A DNA stretch of 19,810 nucleotides, taken from contig JAEWAF010000033.1 of the NCBI GenBank assembly GCA_023391815.1, positions 1-19,810 of the forward strand. Direction: 5' to 3'. This document shows positions 16,336 through 19,810 of the stretch, in pieces (position 1 is the first letter of the stretch; each line of letters starts with the position of its first letter). The stretch comes from Pseudomonadota bacterium. Lineage in GTDB: Bacteria > Pseudomonadota > Gammaproteobacteria > Steroidobacterales > Steroidobacteraceae. A model generated the notes under the pieces. That model ran no database searches, had not been told where the DNA came from, and saw nothing but the letters and a program-made list of their open reading frames with translations. Both the position numbers and the translations under genes were made by a program.

Positions 16336-16385
16336 GGCTGAACTGAGGCAGGAAGAGCCTGTCCAATTCGCTCGACCAGACTGCG

Positions 16386-16418
16386 CGCGAGCCTCGAGCA
16401 ATCGACTCGAGGCTCGCG
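16386..16418. terminator. Strong inverted repeat between pump and TetR gene
   Basis: A perfect 13-bp stem, CGCGAGCCTCGAG (16386-16398) with CTCGAGGCTCGCG (16406-16418), encloses a 7-base loop. It lies 50 bases after the pump stop and 42 bases before the TetR start. The next bases, TTGCGTCTTG, are only moderately T-rich. It is most likely the operon terminator; a regulatory role in the TetR leader is an alternative. Confidence 0.5.
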
Positions 16419-16460
16419 TTGCGTCTTGATAAGCAGGTCTTCCGTCGCAATCCTGGGCTC

Positions 16461-17006
16461 ATGTCTACGATTCCATCTATTCGTGCTCGTGCCGCCGCCA
16501 CTCATCGGCGACAGCAATTGTTGGATGCCGCCGCGGGGCTGGTGCTGAAGAAAGGTACCGTCGCCCTGACTCTGGATGCCGTCGCCGAGGCGGCCCATGT
16601 CAGCAAGGGCGGGTTGTTGTATTACTTCGACTCGAAGAATTCCCTGCTCGAGGCGCTCGCCGATTACCTGGCCGAGCAGCTTCAGTTCGAAGTCGAGCGT
16701 CAGGCCGCAGGTGGCAGCCTCGCCAAGGCTTATCTGCAAGTGGTCTCGCGCATGGGCGAGTTGCCCAAGCACGAGCAGGTGTACAAAGCGCTCACGATTA
16801 TCTGTACGGCACAGCCGGAGCTCGCGGGCCGGGTGCGATCACGCTTACACCTGTCGGAAACCAGCGCGACGCCGGCTGAAGCGTCTCTCGAGGAGCTGCA
16901 TCTGCGGCTGGTGGCCGACGGCATGTGGCTGGCCGATCTGTTCAGTTGTTACGAGATCAGCCCCGAGCAGCGCGCCGCCCTGTTGCGCAAGCTGGGCGCG
17001 GCATAA
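16461..17006 (+). CDS. TetR/AcrR-family transcriptional regulator
   Basis: The 181-residue protein has an N-terminal TetR helix-turn-helix: RRQQLLDAAAGLVLKKGTVA (16-35), TLDAVAEAAHVSKGGLLYYF (37-56) and DSKNSLLEAL (57-66). The remaining helices form the ligand-binding/dimer domain, ending LRKLGAA. This resembles TetR proteins with a TetR_C_37-type tail (KGGLLYYFDSKNSLLEAL), but that is from memory. The ATG at 16461 fits family length; the frame extends upstream to a TTG at 16419, which would add unrelated residues. No strong ribosome site precedes it. It is 125 bases downstream of the pump on the same strand and probably represses the efflux operon, perhaps at 12028-12043. It converges on the hydrolase gene with a 6-base gap. 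Confidence 0.92.
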   Translation: MSTIPSIRARAAATHRRQQLLDAAAGLVLKKGTVALTLDAVAEAAHVSKGGLLYYFDSKNSLLEALADYLAEQLQFEVERQAAGGSLAKAYLQVVSRMGELPKHEQVYKALTIICTAQPELAGRVRSRLHLSETSATPAEASLEELHLRLVADGMWLADLFSCYEISPEQRAALLRKLGAA

Positions 17007-17012
17007 CATTTG

Positions 17013-17822
17013 TTAATCCTGCATCACCGGCGGCGCCAGCTCGCCCTGCAGGAACTCGATCAAAGTCGCATTGAATTCGTCGGCGCGCTCGACGTTCGAT
17101 AAATGTGCGGCATCCAGCAACACCAGCTTCGCCTCCGGGATCGCGTTGGCCATGAGCTCGGCCTGCGCGGGCGTGGTGCCCGCATCATGCGTGCCGCCGA
17201 CGATCAGCGTCTTGGCGGAAATGTTCTTGATGGACTCTCGCTGATCCATGTCGCGGATGGCCGCGCAACAGGCCGCATATCCCTGCGGCGATGTTTCTAA
17301 TAACAACGAGCGGATGCGGGCGACCTTTTCGGGATGCTCCTGGTGAAATCGCGGCGTGAACCAGCGGCCCAGCGTGCCTTCGACCAACGGCGCCGGACCT
17401 TGGGTCAATGCGGTTTGAATCCTCGTATCCCAGGTCTCGCGAGGCGGCATGTGAGGCGTGGTATTACACAGCGCCGCCTTGAGGACCCGATCGGGCCACT
17501 TGGCTGCGATATGCATCGCGATCATTCCGCCTAAGGACAGACCGCAAAGATGAGCGCGTGCGACTCCGCACGCCTCGAGCACATTGATCGCGTCGGTCGC
17601 GAGCAAATCGATCGTCGCTTCCCGGTGCGTGCCGATTGTAGATTTGCCATGGCCGCGCGCGTCGAAGCGGATCAGCTCGAAGCGCTCGCTCAACGCTTCG
17701 AACTGGTCATCCCACATCTCGAACGACGTGCCCAGTGAATTCAGCAGCAACAGCGCCGGCGCGCCAGGCCGGGGCGTGTGCTCGACGCGGAGTTGAACGT
17801 CCTGTGAGGTGACTTGCTTCAT
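17013..17822 (-). CDS. pcaD: 3-oxoadipate enol-lactonase-like alpha/beta hydrolase
   Basis: The 269-residue cytoplasmic alpha/beta-hydrolase matches PcaD in size and motifs. PcaD hydrolyses 3-oxoadipate enol-lactone to 3-oxoadipate in the beta-ketoadipate pathway of aromatic degradation. The nucleophile elbow is GLSLGG with Ser96, the catalytic Asp is D213 (GGTHDAGTTP) and the His is H240 (LDAAHLSNVE). The oxyanion region reads LLNSLGTSFEMWDDQ (27-41), and the FDARGHGKS block (53-61) is typical of the family. It stands alone, with no pcaB, pcaC, pcaI/J or ring-cleavage genes nearby, so a related hydrolase specificity is possible. It has no strong ribosome site. Its promoter must lie in the 17823-18086 region shared with the divergent porin gene. 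Confidence 0.78.
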   Translation of the reverse strand: MKQVTSQDVQLRVEHTPRPGAPALLLLNSLGTSFEMWDDQFEALSERFELIRFDARGHGKSTIGTHREATIDLLATDAINVLEACGVARAHLCGLSLGGMIAMHIAAKWPDRVLKAALCNTTPHMPPRETWDTRIQTALTQGPAPLVEGTLGRWFTPRFHQEHPEKVARIRSLLLETSPQGYAACCAAIRDMDQRESIKNISAKTLIVGGTHDAGTTPAQAELMANAIPEAKLVLLDAAHLSNVERADEFNATLIEFLQGELAPPVMQD

Positions 17823-18073
17823 CGGGAATCGACGCCTGCGCGAAAAATCACGGGACCTATCCTACAACACTCGCAAGATTCTGCCCTTGATTGCGCCCGC
17901 CGCGCCAATTCCTGGCTGGAGTGTGATCTGCGTTTCCGCCCTAAGGGTTGCCCGGCATCCGCCCTACGTCGATTCCGGCAGCGGCGCATCAGGAGAGATC
18001 AAATCAAGTCGCCGCGATACGACGCCGATAGAGCACGTGTTCGGGGTCGTGCGCCCCGGTGCTGTCCAACCAT

Positions 18074-18077
18074 GGAG
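18074..18077 (+). promoter_or_regulatory. Shine-Dalgarno site deciding the porin-like gene start
   Basis: GGAG lies 9 bases before the ATG at 18087, which directly begins a good signal peptide. The competing ATG at 18072 has no ribosome site and overlaps this one. Confidence 0.5.
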
Positions 18078-18086
18078 TTTTTGAGC

Positions 18087-19304
18087 ATGTCCCCACGTTT
18101 TTCCATCATCGCCCTGGCGGTTGCGGCAGCGTTGCCGACCGTTGCATCGGCGGTGGATTTTTCATACAGCGGCTTTTCGACCGCTGCTTATGCGCAGTCC
18201 GATACCAACGATGCGTCGCTGGGTTTCACGGCCCAGCCCGAGAGCATCGACAAGGGCGGCTCGTTCAAAACCGATTCGAAGCTCGGTGTGCAGGTGACGG
18301 CCCGATTCAACGAGCTGATTTCCGCGACCGTGCAGGGCGTGGGCTACGCCGATCTGACCGGCGATTGGGAGCCGCACCTCGACTGGGCTTATGTTCGCGT
18401 CCAGCCGCGCCAGGATCTGAGCTTCCGGGCCGGCTATTTGCGCGCGCCGACGTTCATGTATTCCGATTCGATATTCATCGGTTACGCCAACACCTGGGTG
18501 CGTGCGCCGATGGAAGTTTATAACTTGTCGCCCGTGTTCCAGATCCGCGGTGTCGACGCGACCTATCGCACTCAGCTGGGCGCGTTTACCGTGAGCGTGA
18601 ATCCGTACTACGGCGACAGCGAAGTGAAGTTGCCCGGCGAGACGCTGGATGTACCGGAGTGGCTCGGTCTCGCCACCACCGTTTCCTACAACTCCTTCCA
18701 GTTCCGGGTCGGATATTCCAAAGTCGAGTTGGGCACGACCACTCGCGACCTGCAGCCGTTGGTCGACGGCCTGCGCGCGGTGCCGTCCGCGTTCTGCGGC
18801 GCTTGTTCCGCCGAGGCCGATCGTTTGGATATGGATGGTCTGAAGGTAGGCAACTTCAACGCCGGCCTGCAGTACGACGATGGCGCCAACTTCGTGGCCA
18901 CCGAGTACGCGAGCACGAGCACCGATGGCAACTACGTCGTCGTGTCTCGTCATGGCGCTTATGCCACTTACGGCCGCCGCTTCGGTGGTTTCATGCCGTA
19001 TGTGACGTATGCGATCTCACGTCGCGATGAGACGTTGCACTCGGATGCGATTCCGGCCGTCGGCCCGTTGGCGGCGCTCAATGCCGGCGTCAACGCGGTG
19101 ATCGGCAGCGGCGCCACCGACCAGGACACCTACAGCGCGGGCGTGCGTTACGAGCTCCCCTCGTTCTCCGTGGTCAAGGGTGCCTTGGTGAAGTTGCAGT
19201 TCGATCACATCGACGCCGATGGCCGTGGCGATCTGAACAACGTGACGCCTAGCTTCGACGGCAAGGTCAACGTGGTCAGCGCGTCGTTCGACTTCATTTT
19301 CTAA
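18087..19304 (+). CDS. Porin-like outer-membrane beta-barrel protein
   Basis: The 405-residue protein has a signal peptide (FSIIALAVAAALPTVASA, cleaved near residue 22) and a mature part of amphipathic strands ending FDFIF with a C-terminal Phe, as in BAM substrates. Strand-rich text such as LDWAYVRVQPRQDLSFRAGY (98-117) and NTWVRAPMEVYNLSPVFQIR (135-154) resembles diffusion porins of the OprO/OprP or general porin fold. I cannot name the exact family. A CxxC pair (C237, C240, in AFCGACSAE) lies in a likely surface loop. The next gene, a PstS-like periplasmic protein, starts 9 bases after the stop, suggesting a porin plus periplasmic binding unit. The start at 18087 is preferred over the ATG at 18072 because of GGAG at 18074-18077. 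Confidence 0.85.
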   Translation: MSPRFSIIALAVAAALPTVASAVDFSYSGFSTAAYAQSDTNDASLGFTAQPESIDKGGSFKTDSKLGVQVTARFNELISATVQGVGYADLTGDWEPHLDWAYVRVQPRQDLSFRAGYLRAPTFMYSDSIFIGYANTWVRAPMEVYNLSPVFQIRGVDATYRTQLGAFTVSVNPYYGDSEVKLPGETLDVPEWLGLATTVSYNSFQFRVGYSKVELGTTTRDLQPLVDGLRAVPSAFCGACSAEADRLDMDGLKVGNFNAGLQYDDGANFVATEYASTSTDGNYVVVSRHGAYATYGRRFGGFMPYVTYAISRRDETLHSDAIPAVGPLAALNAGVNAVIGSGATDQDTYSAGVRYELPSFSVVKGALVKLQFDHIDADGRGDLNNVTPSFDGKVNVVSASFDFIF

Positions 19305-19313
19305 CGGTGTCTC

Positions 19314-19736
19314 ATGCGTAGTCTGAAATCGATTTTGAGTGTGTGCGCGCTGACGCTGGCCGCGGCCGGCGCCAACGCCGACGTGGTCGTGATCGTGAAT
19401 CCGAAGAATCCGGCGGCGGCGTTGTCGGCGGAGCAGGTCGCTGCGCTGTACCTGGGCAACTCGAACACGTTCCCGGATGGCGGCGCGGCCACGCTCGCGG
19501 ACCAGCCGGAATCGGCTCCGGTTCGTGGCGTGTTCTACGAAAAGGCGACGGGTCGTTCGGCCGCTCAGGCCAAGGCCACCTGGGCGCGTCTGACCTTCAC
19601 CGGTAAGGGCACCCCGCCGAAGGAACTGAAGAGCGACGCCGATGTGAAGGCGTTCGTGGCTGCGGATCCCAAGGCGATCGGCTATGTCGATTCGAGCGCG
19701 GTGGATGGCTCGGTCAAGGCCGTGCTGAAGCTGTAA
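19314..19736 (+). CDS. Small PstS-like periplasmic substrate-binding protein
   Basis: The 140-residue protein has a signal peptide (SILSVCALTLAAAGANA, cleaved before Asp23) and begins its mature part with DVVVIVNPKNPAAALSAEQV. The blocks LSAEQVAALYLGNSNTFPDG and KAFVAADPKAIGYVDSSAVD are typical of PBP-like domains annotated as phosphate ABC transporter substrate-binding protein. It is about half the length of PstS and holds only one lobe's worth of sequence, so it may not act as a normal ABC-transporter partner. No ABC permease or ATPase gene is seen before the sequence ends. It is probably co-transcribed with the porin-like gene. The stop at 19734-19736 lies only 11 bases before the artefactual G run, but the reading frame looks complete. 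Confidence 0.82.
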   Translation: MRSLKSILSVCALTLAAAGANADVVVIVNPKNPAAALSAEQVAALYLGNSNTFPDGGAATLADQPESAPVRGVFYEKATGRSAAQAKATWARLTFTGKGTPPKELKSDADVKAFVAADPKAIGYVDSSAVDGSVKAVLKL

Positions 19737-19746
19737 TGCTCGCGGT

Positions 19747-19810
<64 letters not shown>

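Overview
This GC-rich window looks like the end of a draft-assembly contig from a gammaproteobacterium, probably of the Steroidobacter/Nevskia/Xanthomonadales type. The support is indirect: an Ax21-family outer-membrane barrel, a TonB-dependent receptor of the 'Xanthomonas-Caulobacter' carbohydrate type, an RND pump, and overall protein style. Taxonomy is inference. The last 63 bases are an almost pure G run that is best read as a sequencing artefact, so nothing after about 19747 should be trusted as biology.

Layout. Positions 1-274 hold a composite palindromic element and the leader of a beta-hydroxyacid dehydrogenase-family gene (275-1150, +). An Ax21-like barrel gene follows convergently (1198-1794, -). 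After a 431-base gap with tandem operator-like repeats come kdgD (2226-3182, +) and a LysR regulator (3202-4095, +). Convergent to them is a two-gene operon read leftwards: an acid-sugar MFS permease (5921-7240, -) overlapping by ATGA a Tat-exported protein of unknown function with a predicted alpha/alpha-barrel fold (4092-5924, -). Divergent from the permease is a large TonB-dependent receptor (7486-10344, +). I read 2226-10344 as one acid-sugar (glucarate/galactarate or hexuronate-derived) uptake and catabolism locus: receptor for outer-membrane uptake, exported protein acting on the substrate in the periplasm, MFS permease for inner-membrane uptake, KdgD making 2,5-dioxopentanoate, LysR as likely regulator. 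Glucarate/galactarate dehydratase and the semialdehyde dehydrogenase are not in the window.

Next is a tight pair: a family I inorganic pyrophosphatase-like protein lacking several catalytic residues (10434-10982) and a CHAD-domain protein (10986-11876). The pairing suggests phosphate or polyphosphate biology, but probably not ordinary pyrophosphatase activity. An RND efflux operon follows (adaptor 12081-13217, pump 13246-16335) with a TetR regulator just downstream (16461-17006), then a convergent 3-oxoadipate enol-lactonase-like hydrolase (17013-17822, -). The right end carries an outer-membrane porin-like barrel (18087-19304) and a small PstS-like periplasmic protein (19314-19736), 9 bases apart.

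No tRNA, rRNA, CRISPR array, transposase or phage gene was seen. The two most interesting items are the uncharacterised exported protein inside the acid-sugar locus and the degenerate pyrophosphatase/CHAD pair.
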